In this document: piece by piece, positions 47,346 through 59,245 of the stretch
How the letters are laid out: each line of letters starts with the position of its first letter
How positions within the stretch are numbered: position 1 is the first letter of the stretch
DNA from: Acanthococcus lagerstroemiae
Taxonomy: Eukaryota > Arthropoda > Insecta > Hemiptera > Eriococcidae
Length of the DNA: 64,000 bases
NCBI GenBank assembly: GCA_031841125.1
Contig: CM063106.1
Coordinates: 1,612,001-1,676,000, forward strand
Direction: 5' to 3'
Position numbers and translations under genes: made by a program
Notes under the pieces: generated by a model
Databases searched by the model: none
What the model was told of the DNA's origin: nothing
What the model saw: only the letters and a program-made list of their open reading frames with translations

Positions 47346-50300
47346 AAAAAAACTTTTTCTACTTCCTTGGGGGCTGCTCCCCCCTCACTTGACTCGCGAA
47401 CTAAAAACGGTGCGGAAAGCTTCCATGTATATACAATTCCTTATTTTATCATCCGGAGGCGAATGTACATCTAGTAATTGATGTATTGAAAGGTATCCAA
47501 GTTGAAAGTGATATGAAGATGAATTCTACTTGCAAAGGGAAAAGTAACCCACGCGCAGCGGAAACTACGGAAAAGATTAATTCTTATATTGCAACATTTT
47601 CAAGTAACATGGGTATGGCCGGCTGCATTACCTGAAGGTTCTCGGGTATCACCATCAGCCGAAAAAACTGCTATAGATGTACATTTCTAATGATACCTGC
47701 CTTTCGCAGCCAGTCCTAAGACTGGAACAAGTCAGAAGGAAGGTGTACATCTTCCAGATTTTCCGTGTGCGCAAACGTGTTACTTTTCTTTGCGCAAACG
47801 AGTTCCTTTCGGAAGCTTTGAGCGCAAACGCATATCGCCCTTCGTTAAACATCGATCATTTATATGGATGAGAACGAATAGGGGTGATAGGCGATTCCCC
47901 AGTGAAACTCCTCTGTTGATCTCGATCCCGTCACTCAGCGTCCCATATTGTTTCATCCTTCAGGCATGATCCGAGTAATTCTAGATCAGAACTTCTGAAA
48001 CCCAAGACTTCGAGTTTATTAAGCAGTTTCGAGTAATAGACAGTATCATTTTTTTTTTTCTGTGTCTGGATAAATATATATCTACGGTAGTTAGGCCGTT
48101 CTCTAGTCCTTCGAATACGTAAGTACATCTTAAATAGTCTGCGTGCGAGTGCATCGTCTGTCCCGCTCTCCTCCACAGATTCGTACTGTTTCTCGCTTAT
48201 GGAGTTCATGTGTTGAAAGTAGCGGATAGCAGAGAAAGTGGTCCCTTCACTGCTTTCCAGTCCCCAAATTTGTAAACCAGGATTACCTTTGATGGCTTTA
48301 GAACTGAAATGAAAGCACCCCGTTCAACCTAGGCATTCAAACATTATCTCTTAGCGGCTCGGCTAACACTTTTCCGTTTTCTTCGATGCGAATACTGTCT
48401 ACCCATACGTTATAAAGGTCTAACCACGAAAGAGGTAGCTAGGAGGTAAGATCTGTTATCAATGTTACAATACAAAACTGTATCAGTTGCAGTTCTCAAC
48501 TTCACCATCATTCTCGTTTCAGTTTTCCCCCCACTGAGTTTCTTTCGCAGCAAGTACTTTTTCCCCAAAGAAGGGACTAAAACGTACTATTAATTTGAAA
48601 TAAGCGGAAAACGACAAACGAGACAAAATTGTAGACATTTTGGAATATTCCAACGCGCGAGGGCAGGAAACAAAAGAAGTAAGTAAATTAATATTCCTTC
48701 GGGTGTCCTTCAATCGCTTTGCTGTAAGCGCCCTTCACTAAAATTTGACTGAAAAGCCATTCGTCAGGAAGGTGGCTACTGGCTACATCGCCCCACTGGG
48801 TATGAAGCGCAGTGGCGATATTTCATCAGCTATAAAACTAAAATAATATCTAGATTGTACAACAGAGCGCCAGAGCGCGACATGAGAAAGTTTCCAAACA
48901 GAGAATCGTTTATAATGATTTTCGGAAGTCACGAAATATCGCGTGACGTCATCGATAATAGCGAGGTTTTGCACCACACCCAAAAAAGAAAAAAACGGTC
49001 AAGTACATAGGTAACAGCGTACAATGGAAAAAAACTACTCCCCTCTCCACTGTCATAATTCAACCACAAACGACGCTTCTGACGGTATATTCCGACTTCC
49101 AACTATGTACTGCTGTACGAAGTATACAGCGAACATCAGCACCTACCATGAAATGGGGCTTCCAAAAACCATTTTGACAGCAAGCGCAGCTAACTTTTTG
49201 GTCCTGAGGGGTGTTTATTGAATATATTATGTATTTGAAGTGGTCATAATTAAAAGATAAGTTCACTTCTAACGCGATCCACAATCATCGTCTTCACGGA
49301 AGCGAAGTTTATTTCATAAAAAAGTAACGGGAGAATTAAAAGTCGTAGGTAGCTTTTATATATATATTTTTTTTTTTTCAACTGTAGTTTGTTGAATGCT
49401 ATACTTCATAGAAATAACGGAAAAATGTCAAGCGAGCCAATTACGAGTAAATTTCGGGGGAAAAAATTTTCATGGCCGTTGTGTTACAGAGACTTTAATG
49501 ACATCACAGAAATTTCGGCTGTGCCGCAAAACGGACAGGTTGCTAGTTACCAGTTGTAGCTACAGCTTATTTTAGCAACATGATGCCTTAAAAAATATAT
49601 AGCACGGCACTTTTGAATTGAAAATCTGGCAACATTGTATCTACATTCGTCCAGTCTCCAATATTCGATCGTGTAAGTACAGTACTAGACCCTAAAGCTT
49701 AGACATTTTTGTTAGATTCCGGCGGTGTTGAGATAGCCAAACCATTAATGGGAAACGATCGTCATGAATTTCGATCTTAAAAAGAAGAAACCTTACAAAA
49801 AAAAAGGTTTAAATACGTGTTTCGAGATATAATTTGCGTCACAACACAGATACGTATGCGCGCTGCGACGTTTTAGTGCGAATCGCCGGCATTTTTAGCC
49901 GATATATGAATACAATGCACATAATAAGTATGTACATAATATGCATAAGAAGTTGAACCAGTCCAGTTATGATCGAAGTGTTTCATTAACCCATACTTCT
50001 CATTTCAACAGATCATCGCATTTACTTTTGAAATCAGTTGCGAATATTTCAAGTTCAGGCGGTACAACGAAAAGCCAAAAGTTTTGGCAGATACGAGAAT
50101 ATTTCCCGTCATAACGCTGGCATATAGCGTACAAATAAATGGACAATAATTTTTTTCTCCCTCAAAGCAAACTACTGTTTCTCGTCTAACCAATTTTATT
50201 CCAATAGTTGAAATAATACAATAACTATTACAAAGTAACCACTAGCCGGCGTGTTCAGTTGGGTTAGGTCGATGAGTCATCACGATTTACCAACGCGCTA

Positions 50301-50846
50301 CTAATTTACACCTGTACAGTCTTCTGTTTGTTATACTCGTACAGGTGAATGTATTAATATGCTGTAGGAAACCAAACCTAACTTTAAGGTGTTTTAACGC
50401 TTCGCGGTCAATCGAATAATACAACTAAGTATGAATTAGACGTAGATTATCGTTTAAATTTTCTATACAGTACAGAGGTACCTAGCAGAAACACCCTTTT
50501 ATTCGTAAATAAAAGCGTGACATTAACAAGCGAACGAATACGAATGACGTTCACGTGAAGTTGAAAACAAAAAATATGTAAGTTACGACGTATCTGACCT
50601 CAAAAATTGGGAATAATACAATCGTAAAGTTGACATATTATTTTCGTAGGAAAAATAGGAATTCTCGTTCCTCAAGCCTGAAGGTTGCTTCTTAACCGTA
50701 GCATTCTCGATCTCTGAACTAAGCGAGAGAAGCTTTACCTCTTTCAGAAATACGGCTGCGAAACCTTACCGCTCGAGGCGGCGTCGAAAAGGTGAGCAGA
50801 AAATACTAATGGTGTTGGAATTGTATTATTATCATTATATCTCTCT
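47346..50846. other. no supported gene
   Basis: AT-rich sequence without recognisable coding capacity or a clear transposon end. Three copies of GCGCAAACG lie close together at 47769-47829, one of them matching an inverted copy at 44517-44531. Confidence 0.5.
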
Positions 50847-50900
50847 ATCTCTCTATATACTAAAAAAGTAAAATTCGCCGCCACCGCCACCTCCGGGAGA
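50847..50900 (+). mobile_element. possible Helitron 5' end
   Basis: TCTCTATATACTAAAAAAGT followed by AAAATTCGCCGCC resembles the TC-TATATA-type 5' ends of arthropod Helitrons. No 3' CTRR hairpin end or Rep/helicase was recognised, so this is only a candidate boundary for the repeat-rich region to its right. Confidence 0.3.
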
Positions 50901-51046
50901 AAAAAACGCACTGCGGGTTGCCTATCTAAAAATCAGAAAAATTGCAGGGGCAGATCAGCTACTTCAAGGACATAATCTATTCTAGCATAAAAGATATCCA
51001 AGTTTTAAGACATAACCGACATAAAAAGACATAATATAATAGAAGG

Positions 51047-51056
51047 TATAAAAGGC
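51047..51056 (+). promoter_or_regulatory. TATA-box candidate upstream of the hairpin-module array
   Basis: TATAAAAGGC, a strong match to a metazoan TATA box. It lies about 440 bp before the first repeat module and reads toward it. A transcript starting about 30 bp downstream would run through the array and into the palindrome. Confidence 0.4.
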
Positions 51057-51569
51057 CAGTCCGAAACCACACAACGGACTATGCTAAGCGCCATCTGACG
51101 TCACGACGCAACGAGTTCGCGTAGACAGTTCGGTACTAGGTAATTAAGGGACTATGTTTAATGTATTTCAGATGGAATTTGAAGCATGTTGTTTGTGATT
51201 TAAAGTGGGGGAAGCATTAAGTGGGAGATATTTTCGTTGTATATTTTTAACTGAATATTTAAAATTTCGCGCGTGTTTATGTTTGTATGATGTTAACGAG
51301 GTGACTTCTAAATGAGATCCAAGTTATTTGAGTATTATATTCACGGCGAGATGATTTTTAATAGTGGTGGTGGTTAAATTACTTCTTTTTCTTCGCGTTT
51401 TTCGGATTTTATTTTGCGGTATAGCGGAACTCATATGCGGTGAGACATGTGTGTTTTTAACATCAAATCTGAGATTAGGATGTTTTAATGATAAAGTGGG
51501 AGATACTTGCATGAAATATTTGTACTTTACCCGAATTACTCTCAAGTATAAGGAGATAGCCTTCTGCCT

Positions 51570-51621
51570 GGGAGTAGGAAGTTTTGATGGAGAAAGCGTC
51601 AGCTTCTTTGTCTATACTCCC
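51570..51621 (+). repeat. type A hairpin module
   Basis: GGGAGT pairs with ACTCCC. Inside, GATGGAGAAAGC pairs imperfectly with GCTTCTTTGTC around a GTCA loop. Similar folds occur at 53121-53172 and, with different bases in the stem, at 53365-53426. Confidence 0.6.
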
Positions 51622-51789
51622 CATCTTGCTCTAATTAACATAAATTAATTAAATGAGAGATACTTGTATTTTACCCGAATTACATTTGAGTGGAGGGGAT
51701 GTCAAACGAAGGATGAATGCGGTGAACATTTACCCGAATTACTCTCGAGTATAAGGAGATAGCCTTCAGCCTGGGAGTTGGAAGTTGCT

Positions 51790-51848
51790 GAGACAAGAGA
51801 GTCCCTCGTTAGACGCAACAGCGTCAACGATGGATCTCTCTATGTCTC
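51790..51848 (+). repeat. type B hairpin module, copy 1 (loop AACA)
   Basis: Self-complementary: GAGACA pairs with TGTCTC, AGAGAG with CTCTCT, and TCGTTAGACGC with GCGTCAACGA. The apical loop is AACA. It is followed at once by CCAATGAAATTT. Confidence 0.75.
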
Positions 51849-51926
51849 CCAATGAAATTTAGAACAGTATCAACCTATCAATCCTGAATTAATTTTCGAA
51901 TCGAATTTGATGGCCATCTACCAACC

Positions 51927-51987
51927 CGAGACAAGAGAGTCCCTCGTTAGACGCGGCTGCGTCAACGATGAACCTCTCAGTGTCTCG
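51927..51987 (+). repeat. type B hairpin module, copy 2 (loop GGCT)
   Basis: The stems match copy 1 (CGAGACA with TGTCTCG; GAGAG with CTCTC; TCGTTAGACGC with GCGTCAACGA) but the loop is GGCT. CAATTAAATTT follows directly. Confidence 0.75.
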
Positions 51988-52403
51988 CAATTAAATTTGA
52001 GTATATCCGATCATTATTATTATTATTAATTTTGCAAATCTCCGAATCGAATCGAAAAATATCAGATACATGGACACTCTCTATCTCGCCCTAATTAATA
52101 TCAATTAAATGAGAGGCATTTACATGAAATATTTGTATTTTATCCAAATTACTCTCGAGTATAGTAAGGAGTTAGCCCTCAACCTGGGAGATGAGAGTCC
52201 CAATTAGGCTATTGTGGTAACCGAGAAATGGGTTGACGCACTTGGGAGATGGAGAACACCACACCCGCGTTGCTCACGACTAGCTCGAGCGATGAGTTTC
52301 ACAGCGTCAACGATGGACCTCTCTATGTCTCCAATTAAATTTAGAACAGTATCAACCTATCAATCCTGAATTAATTTTCGAATTTGATAGTCATCTACCA
52401 ACC

Positions 52404-52464
52404 CGAGACAAGAGAGTCCCTCGTTAGACGCGGTAGCGTCAACGATGGACCTCTCAGTGTCTCG
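52404..52464 (+). repeat. type B hairpin module, copy 3 (loop GGTA)
   Basis: The same three stem segments as copies 1 and 2, with loop GGTA, followed by CAATTAAATTT. The loop varies while the stems are kept. Confidence 0.75.
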
Positions 52465-52485
52465 CAATTAAATTTGAGTATATCC

Positions 52486-52486
52486 A

Positions 52487-52517
<31 letters not shown>
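52486..52517. repeat. (ATT)n microsatellite within the hairpin-module array
   Basis: About ten ATT units. A shorter ATT run sits at the same place in the preceding module copy (52012-52030), so the run has expanded between module copies. Confidence 0.9.
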
Positions 52518-52519
<2 letters not shown>

Positions 52520-53120
52520 TTTGCAAATCTCCGAATCGAATCGAAAAATATCAGATACATGGACATGTATGCTATTTTCACTCGATGCAGTCAACGGACG
52601 AGTCAATTTCACATTTTTACCGTTAAAAGTAGCGTTAGATTCGATAAACTACCCCACCTTGGACATGCATGCTATTTTCACACACAAAGCAGTCAACAGG
52701 CGAAACATGTCTTTAGACTTTTTTTCGCATAAAGTAGACTCGACCTGCAACAATTAGCGAGCATGACACTTGACGCTTCGAGTGTGCGGCTCCAAGCCCA
52801 GGGCAATTAGTATCAATCGACTTCTAATGTGCATATTGTATTCCCATTCTCGCGGATACAGATGTCAGCCTTATTTTATCCAAACAGCCTATGATTTGAA
52901 GATTTTAACGAAAAAAGTGCTGACATTAAAGCCTTAGACAATGCATTTTAGATTCAAAATCTGAGATTAGAATGTTTTACCGATAAAGTGGGAGATACTT
53001 ACATGAAATATCTATATTTTAACCGAATTACCTTTGTGTAGATGGGATATTGAACAACAGATGAATATGGTGAGCATTTACCCAAATTACTCTCGAGTAT
53101 AAGGAGATAGCCTTCTGCCT

Positions 53121-53172
53121 GGGAGTTGGAAGTTTTGATGGAGAAAGCGTTAGCTTCTCTATCTATACTCCC
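53121..53172 (+). repeat. type A hairpin module, second copy
   Basis: GGGAGT pairs with ACTCCC; inner GATGGAGAAAGC pairs with GCTTCTCTATC around a short GTTA loop. The downstream CCTAATTAATATTAATTAATT tract is the A/T box of this module type. Confidence 0.6.
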
Positions 53173-53364
53173 CATCTCGCCCTAATTAATATTAATTAAT
53201 TAAATGAGAGAGAGAGATACCTACTTGTATTTTATCCGAATTACTTTTGAGTAGGAGATTATCAAATGCCAGAGGAAATGATACCCGAATTACTTTTGAG
53301 TTGGTTATCAAATATCAGATGAATGCGGTGGACATTGAGTATACAAGGAGATATCCTTTTGCCC

Positions 53365-53426
53365 GGGAGATGAGAGTTTTAGCGGAAAAAGCGTCAGCTC
53401 CGTTGCCTATACTCTCCATCTCGCCC
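53365..53426 (+). repeat. type A hairpin module, diverged copy with altered stem
   Basis: GGGAGATGAGAGT pairs with ACTCTCCATCTCGCCC, and AGCGGAAAAAGC faces GCTCCGTTGC across GTCA. Both stem sides differ from the other A copies, yet pairing is largely kept. Confidence 0.55.
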
Positions 53427-53699
53427 TAATTAATATTAATTAAATGGGAGGCATTTACATGAAATATTTGTATTTTATCCAAATTACTCCCGAGTATAGT
53501 AAGGAGTTAGCCCTCAACCTGGGAGATGAGAGTCCCAATTAAGCTATTGAGCCTAATGAATATTAAAAAATGAAATAATTTTCGCGAAATCCTCGAATTT
53601 TTGAATCAGAGTCATGTTTTATATTCAATTTGAAAAATCCTCTGTAATTACCTCCGAATAACGGGTTTTCATCAAATATCTGTAAATCCTCAAGACTAT

Positions 53700-54960
53700 A
53701 ATGCTATGTGCACATCGTTGGTATGCAGCAAAAGTACCGTTTGATTTAGGCTTTCGCTCCCATTGTCAGTGGTTTTTTACATAAATTACAAAATACTCGC
53801 TAGTCTTCCAAGATAGTGATTCTGTTCCAAGTACGTTTAGGGTTGCTTCAATGCTATTTCTCTTCAAAAAACGCACCTAAAATTCTCCTTATTTAAAGTC
53901 TTAAATCTCAGACAAATGAGCATGTGTTTGAAAATGAATTTTGAGCATGTATACAGAGTGTCCTCGATGATTCTAGCTAGCATATGGGCGTTCCAAAGTC
54001 AAAGTAGGAGGCGGATAAAGCAGAGAGCTATTAAAATTGAGAGCTAAAATAGTCCTAACAGTCTCCCTGACCTCTCTCGGAGGAAAAAATCTATAGAACT
54101 TGCTATATGAAGATCCATTTTCCTTCCATATTGACCTATAATAGCCAACTATCTGGGAGATGAGATGAGTTTAGATGGCTGAATAAATGAATGATTCGTT
54201 ACAAATGATGAGATATTTCGCTTCTAAATGGAGAATATTTTCGCTAATGAGATGATCGAATAACATGATGAAGAAAGTACCGTTGATTCAGGCTTTTGCA
54301 GCAGTTACGAGTTCGAAATTGTCAGGTATATTGATAGGTAGACATTCCTGGAATGCAAAATACCATTACTTTGCGCGAATTACTACCCATTTGTTATGAA
54401 TTTAGGCTTGGTCCCCAGGCTCGATAGTATTTCAACCAGCGTGCGATACTCGCTGGTCTTCCAACATACTGATTCTATTCCAAGTATGTTTAGGGTTGAT
54501 TCTATGCTATTTCACCTCAAAAAACGTATCTAAAATTCTCAATATTTAAAGTCTTAAATCTCAGACAAGTGAGCATGTTGTATGTTTGAAAATGAATTCC
54601 AACCATGTATTCTCGATTATTCTAGCCAGCTTATAGGATGTCCCAAACTCAAAGTAGGAGGTGGATAAACAGAGAGCTATTAAATTGAGAGCTAAGATAG
54701 TCCAAACAGTCTCCCCGACCTCTCTCGGGGGCAATGCTTGAAAGGGTATATTCCAGAGCTCGGGGTTGTGAGCAAAATGAAAAGGAGGGCGTCGTTAGAG
54801 TTTATATCTCAGATCAGTGGATTTAATGGAGACAGGGGAGATGAGCAATAGGAAAGAATGTACAGAACTTGATACACGAAGATCCATTTTCCTTCCATAT
54901 TGACCTATGATAGCCAGGTATCCGGGAGATGAGCTGAGTTTAGATGGCTGAATACTTAGA
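53700..54960. repeat. diverged direct duplication of about 0.7 kb
   Basis: The block 53790-54184 is repeated at about 54450-54956. Shared words include TTCCAAGTA(C/T)GTTTAGGGTTG, AAAGTCTTAAATCTCAGACAA, CAGAGAGCTATTAAA, CCATTTTCCTTCCATATTGA and GAGTTTAGATGGCTGAATA. The second copy carries an extra insertion (54730-54870). The block runs into the palindrome's left arm at about 54371. Confidence 0.85.
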
Positions 54961-55406
54961 CCTCGAGTTTATAATGACAAAACCTAAAAGAATGAGTAGC
55001 ATACATACATAATACAGACGTTTCTTGAAATTTGCTCAACAATTGATTCCAACGGTCTATATGTATACCATTAAAAAGAATGTGGATAAGCGTCTATTTT
55101 TATCGTTCCATTAGAAGCTAACAGGACCCTAATAATTATCATAACCGGACCAACCTTTCACATTTATTTGTTCTTACTGGACAATTATATGAATAAATGC
55201 ATATTTCAGGTAAATTATCGCTCATTTGTCGAAACAAAGAGTAATAAATTAAAATATTTACATTGATTCGAGTCGATAGTAGAGTCAGCTGGCAATGAAA
55301 ACATAACTAAATTCAGGAAAATGACTAAAAATAAGAAATCTTTCGAAAAATGATCGCTTTCCGTGATAGTGTGAGAATGATGGAAGTCAAGAGGAGTGTC
55401 CAACCT

Positions 55407-55450
55407 GAGAGAAGAGGGGCTAGCGTCTTCATCAAAGTCCTCTATCTCTC
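55407..55450 (+). repeat. hairpin module in left arm
   Basis: GAGAGAAGAGG pairs with CCTCTATCTCTC around a loop containing AGCGTC. CCAATTAAATTT follows directly, as after the type B hairpins. It is mirrored at 62917-62960. Confidence 0.6.
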
Positions 55451-55530
55451 CCAATTAAATTTCAAATACAACCAACTTATCAAAACCTGAATTACTTTTT
55501 CCAATCAAATTCCATAACCATCCACTGAGC

Positions 55531-55589
55531 CGAGATAAGAGAGTACCTCATTGAACGACTTGTCAGCGTTGTACCTGTCGTGTGTCTCG
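55531..55589 (+). repeat. diverged type B hairpin module in left arm
   Basis: It begins CGAGATAAGAGAGTACCTC and ends GTGTCTCG, followed by CAATTAAATTC, the same frame as the type B copies. The apical stem is reduced to AACG with CGTT. Confidence 0.55.
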
Positions 55590-56929
55590 CAATTAAATTC
55601 TGAATACAACCGATCATTAAAAACCTAAATTAATAATAATAATAATTTGAGAAATTTTTGCAAATTGACGAATACCTGACTACGACGAGAGGAGAGCTTC
55701 GACAATAGATGCGCCAGCTCCATCATCGGAGACTCTGTCTCTCCCAGATAAGCTACTGAGCCAAACGAATATTTAATAATTAAATAATTTTTGTGAAACC
55801 TTCGAATTTCTGAAAATCATAGGCAGAATTTCAACCAGAGTGTGATCCAAATTCGCTTCTAGGCAGAGAGTATGATGCTAATGGAGTAGGTAATTACTTC
55901 CAAATAACGGGTTTTCATCGAGTAAGGAGTCTGTAAATCCTCGAGACATCATTGGTATGTAGCTCGTGGAGACAAAATGCTCGAAAGGCTGTATTTCAGA
56001 GCTCGGGTTGAGAGCAAAAGTAAAAAGGAGGATGTTTCGGAGTTTAAATCTCAGACAGCTGGCTTAAAGGTATATGTATCTAAAAACGAGAAAATGAAGG
56101 AAAATGGACAAAAAATATGAAATTTCGAATAAGTTATTGCTTCTCATGATAGAGTGAGAATGATAAAAGAGTCAAGATGAGTGTCTAGAACATAATTGTA
56201 GTCAATGAAGACATTGTCTATAAGAAAATAGTCAAAACAGGGAAAATGAGAGGAAAATGGCATTTGAATACATGAATAGACTGCGTCAACATGTAGGAGT
56301 AAGAGACTGTATATTTATCCCAGCCGAAAAAGTAGAAATCGCATGTGAAATGTGTTGATTTCCGAATCTATTGTTGGTGACAATCAAGTTAATTTCTGTT
56401 GCATTACTGATTCATGGAGTAAGGAGACTATATTACCTAGTAATTTTATATTTCTTGCGAAAATTGTCAAGTTTTGAGTTGCTTCATGCATGAATTGAGG
56501 AGGAGAGTAACTGGACTGCATAATTATAGATAGTAGAGCCATTATCCAGTGGGAAAATAGTTAAAATGAGAGAGTCAGACCGTTAACACTCTCATTTATG
56601 TTCACATTCAGGAGACTTTATTGCTAAACCTATCAAATATTTTGACAATGAGATGGCTGAGTAATGGGAGGTAATACTCGAAAGGGTGGATTCGAGAGCT
56701 CAGGTTGAGAGTAAAAGTGAAAGGTAGAAGCTGTTCAGAGTATAAATCTCGAACATTGGGATTTAATGGTTACAGGCAGAAAGGGAATAGGTATCATTAT
56801 CTGTAAACTATCGTATATGGAATATGAGGTTAGGGGTTAATATATAAAAAATTTTTATTAGAATTTCCAAGCAGAGTAAAATATGTAAAAGGAGATGTTA
56901 ATATTAAATATAAGTTTGAAATATTTACC

Positions 56930-57865
56930 ATTAAGAAACTGTTAAATTTATTGAAAATCACAAAAATCGTTTTAGAGGGAATACATAGTATTCTGATAAT
57001 AACAGGGGTTCTATTAATAAACCCGTACATTTAAAAGATCGTCGATAGATGGAAAATCATACAGACAAGATGTGAAGGCTGTCTTCCAGAAGTATTCGAG
57101 TTGGAAATAGCAATGCTATAGTGTGACGGATACAAATTTAGAAAAAACAGCTGAAACTGACTAAAAGAGCACTATTTTTGAATATTTAGCATTTTGATGT
57201 AAGTAAAACAGGCAATTAATCGGAATAATATTTGATTGAAAATTTGAAAGGAATAGGCATTTGCTAAAAAAGAACAAAGTGTAAAATCCGTCCATTCATC
57301 CATCAATGCAGAGAGTCGGTTGATAGATGGAAAAATAAGTCGACAAGACAGGTGTCAGATGAGGAGATCGCCTTCTGAGGCACTCGTGAGAAAATCATAT
57401 ATCGTAATCAAGTAGTGGTAGATGAAGAAAGGGAGAAAATTGAGTACTACTTAACGTTGTTGTTCAATCTGCTGATGAAAACATGGGAAATTGGCGAATA
57501 ATCTGGAAAGGTAGGTATTAATCTGGTCAAAAGTATGTAAAAATTAGCAATTTAGCGGAATAATATTAATAAAAGGATTAAAAATTTGAAAGAAGTAGAC
57601 AAGTAGTATGTAAAACAGTGGGGTGAACTGGCTATCAGTGTTGAAAGTATGGGAAATAAGCAACTCTGAGAGAAGGATACGGAGAAAGTTTTGGAGGGTG
57701 TTGCAAATAAAAGACAGCGGTAGTATGTTAATTTCATCAAAAATCTGTTAAATTTGACAAAAATGACAACCTATATCAGAAAAATTGTTTTAAAGGGAAT
57801 ATCTACTACTATTTTGATAATAACATGTGTTCAGTTAAAGAGTCTGAGCATTTAAAAAAGGTCAG
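56930..57865. repeat. diverged tandem blocks of about 0.8 kb inside the left arm
   Basis: The stretch at 56930-57040 (CTGTTAAATTTATTGAAAAT, then TTTAGAGGGAATA and CTGATAATAACA) recurs at 57742-57865 with many changes. The following GGAAAATCATACAGACAAG and CTTCCAGAA block likewise has a diverged partner at 57868-57930. A related GAACAAGGAGTGGA-type word repeats at 57270, 58451, 58717 and 58828. Confidence 0.65.
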
Positions 57866-59127
57866 AATACTCACAGATGAATGGAAAAAATGTGTATATA
57901 CTACCTGCTTCAGCTGAGAAAGACATCTTCCAAAGGAACTCAGTATAGATTGTTTTATATTGAAATTTGCTAAACTCGTAGAAAATAGCTGAAAAAACTG
58001 ACAGAATGGTTAAAATGCCAATATTTGACTTGCTATCATGTGAAGTTATACCATTAGATTGAACATTACAAGTCACTGACTCATCGGGAAGCTGAATACG
58101 ATTGCCAATGACTTTGAGAAAAAATGTACGATCAAGATACTTTATATGAGAATTAGTTAACGAAAGAAAATAGGTATGTAAGAACGCCAGATTGACTATG
58201 CTATATGTATAGCCCGATGGAGCAGATATTCACTAATACTCTGAAAAGGTAGGTATTAATTTAATCAAAAATGGGTAATTAGGAAAACTAGCTGAATCTA
58301 GCTAAAAATACCTCCCTTTTTCCTCAAAAAGTCGGTAAAACGCTCTAAATTTGAATATTTTGGCATTTTTGAGGTAGGTAAAAGGTAAAACAGATACCTA
58401 GCCAATAGGTAATGGAATAAAAAAAAAAATTAAGCTTTTTGCTAAGAAAGGGAACAAGAAGTGAAACTTCTCCCTCAGATACATCTTGATATAGCTGATT
58501 GATAATAACTTGGGATTCGTAAATTGATTGAAATTATGTTAAGAAGTATCCTAACAGGTGTAGATTATTCTAAATGTATTCATATTTCAGGTGATAAAGT
58601 CCCCTCCTCTCCCCAATGAAGAGAATCAAAACAAATGGTACAACAACCAACTTGAACCGAGAATTACATACAAACATGCGAAGAAAATTAAAAGGAGATA
58701 TGCATATAGCAGAAAGAGAACAAGGAGTGGAGCCCCAGTCCCACTATTATGAGAGAATAGGGAAAACTAACTGAATCTGACTAAATTTGAATAGTTGGTA
58801 TTTTTTGACAAAATAGATGATGGTAAGAGAACAAGGAGTAGAATCCCCACCCCTCATGAAGAGAATCAAAACTATGGAAAATAGTCAAAAGGAATTATAA
58901 TTGCATAAACCATATCTAGTTATCATCAATGCCAGATCATATGAAAATATGATGTAGTATCTATACTCGCTGAGAAAGGTACCTACATTGAAAACTCATA
59001 CATAGGCGACAGTTCAAAATGCAGAAATTGAGACAAAATGAGTAAGAAATCATCACCTAAACGGACAGTCCGAGGAGAAAATAAAAAATAAAATATCGAC
59101 CATGATAAAATACCCGCGAATATTGGG

Positions 59128-59245
59128 ACATCTCGATATTAGGTTCAAATATTATATTTTGCATACAAACTTCAGAGGTTTATTCTTAGGTTCAGCAACA
59201 ATACTCGTATTTTATATGCAACATCAGAGGTATATGTAAATATAA
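59128..59245. repeat. 118-bp spacer at the palindrome centre
   Basis: This stretch is not mirrored and separates the arms, which meet at AATATTGGG and CCCAATATT. It contains a weak direct repeat of its own (TTTGCATACAAACTTCAGAGG against TATATGCAACATCAGAGG). Confidence 0.85.

Larger units (their letters stand above)
51498..53540. repeat. array of diverged repeat modules (types A and B)
   Basis: Type A carries CCCGAATTACTCTCGAGTAT, AAGGAGATAGCC and CTGGGAG. It recurs at about 51498-51660, 51731-51788, 52110-52215, 52980-53200, 53330-53440 and 53450-53540. Type B carries GAGACAAGAGAGTCCCTCG and TTAGACGC...GCGTCAACGA. It recurs at 51790-51848, 51927-51987 and 52404-52464, with a half copy at 52298-52335. 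Module order is irregular, so this is a mosaic and not a simple satellite. No coding frame is conserved. Confidence 0.85.
54371..59127 (+). repeat. left arm of giant palindrome
   Basis: This arm is repeated inverted at 59246-64000 with very high identity. The mirrored pairs I checked share a midpoint near 59184-59187. Differences are few: for example GAGTAAGAAATC against GAGTAAAAAATC near 59042, a 2-bp indel near 58912, and 1-bp indels near 56463 and 58213. The arm holds diverged module copies: hairpins at 55407-55450 and 55531-55589, and tandem blocks of about 0.8 kb at 56930 and 57742. The outer limit cannot be seen because the mirror continues to the last base of the window. Confidence 0.95.

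Noticed and set aside
51790..52464. CRISPR-like reading of the repeated hairpin units
   Set aside because: The sequence is eukaryotic, copies diverge, spacing is irregular, and there are no unique equal-length spacers or cas genes.
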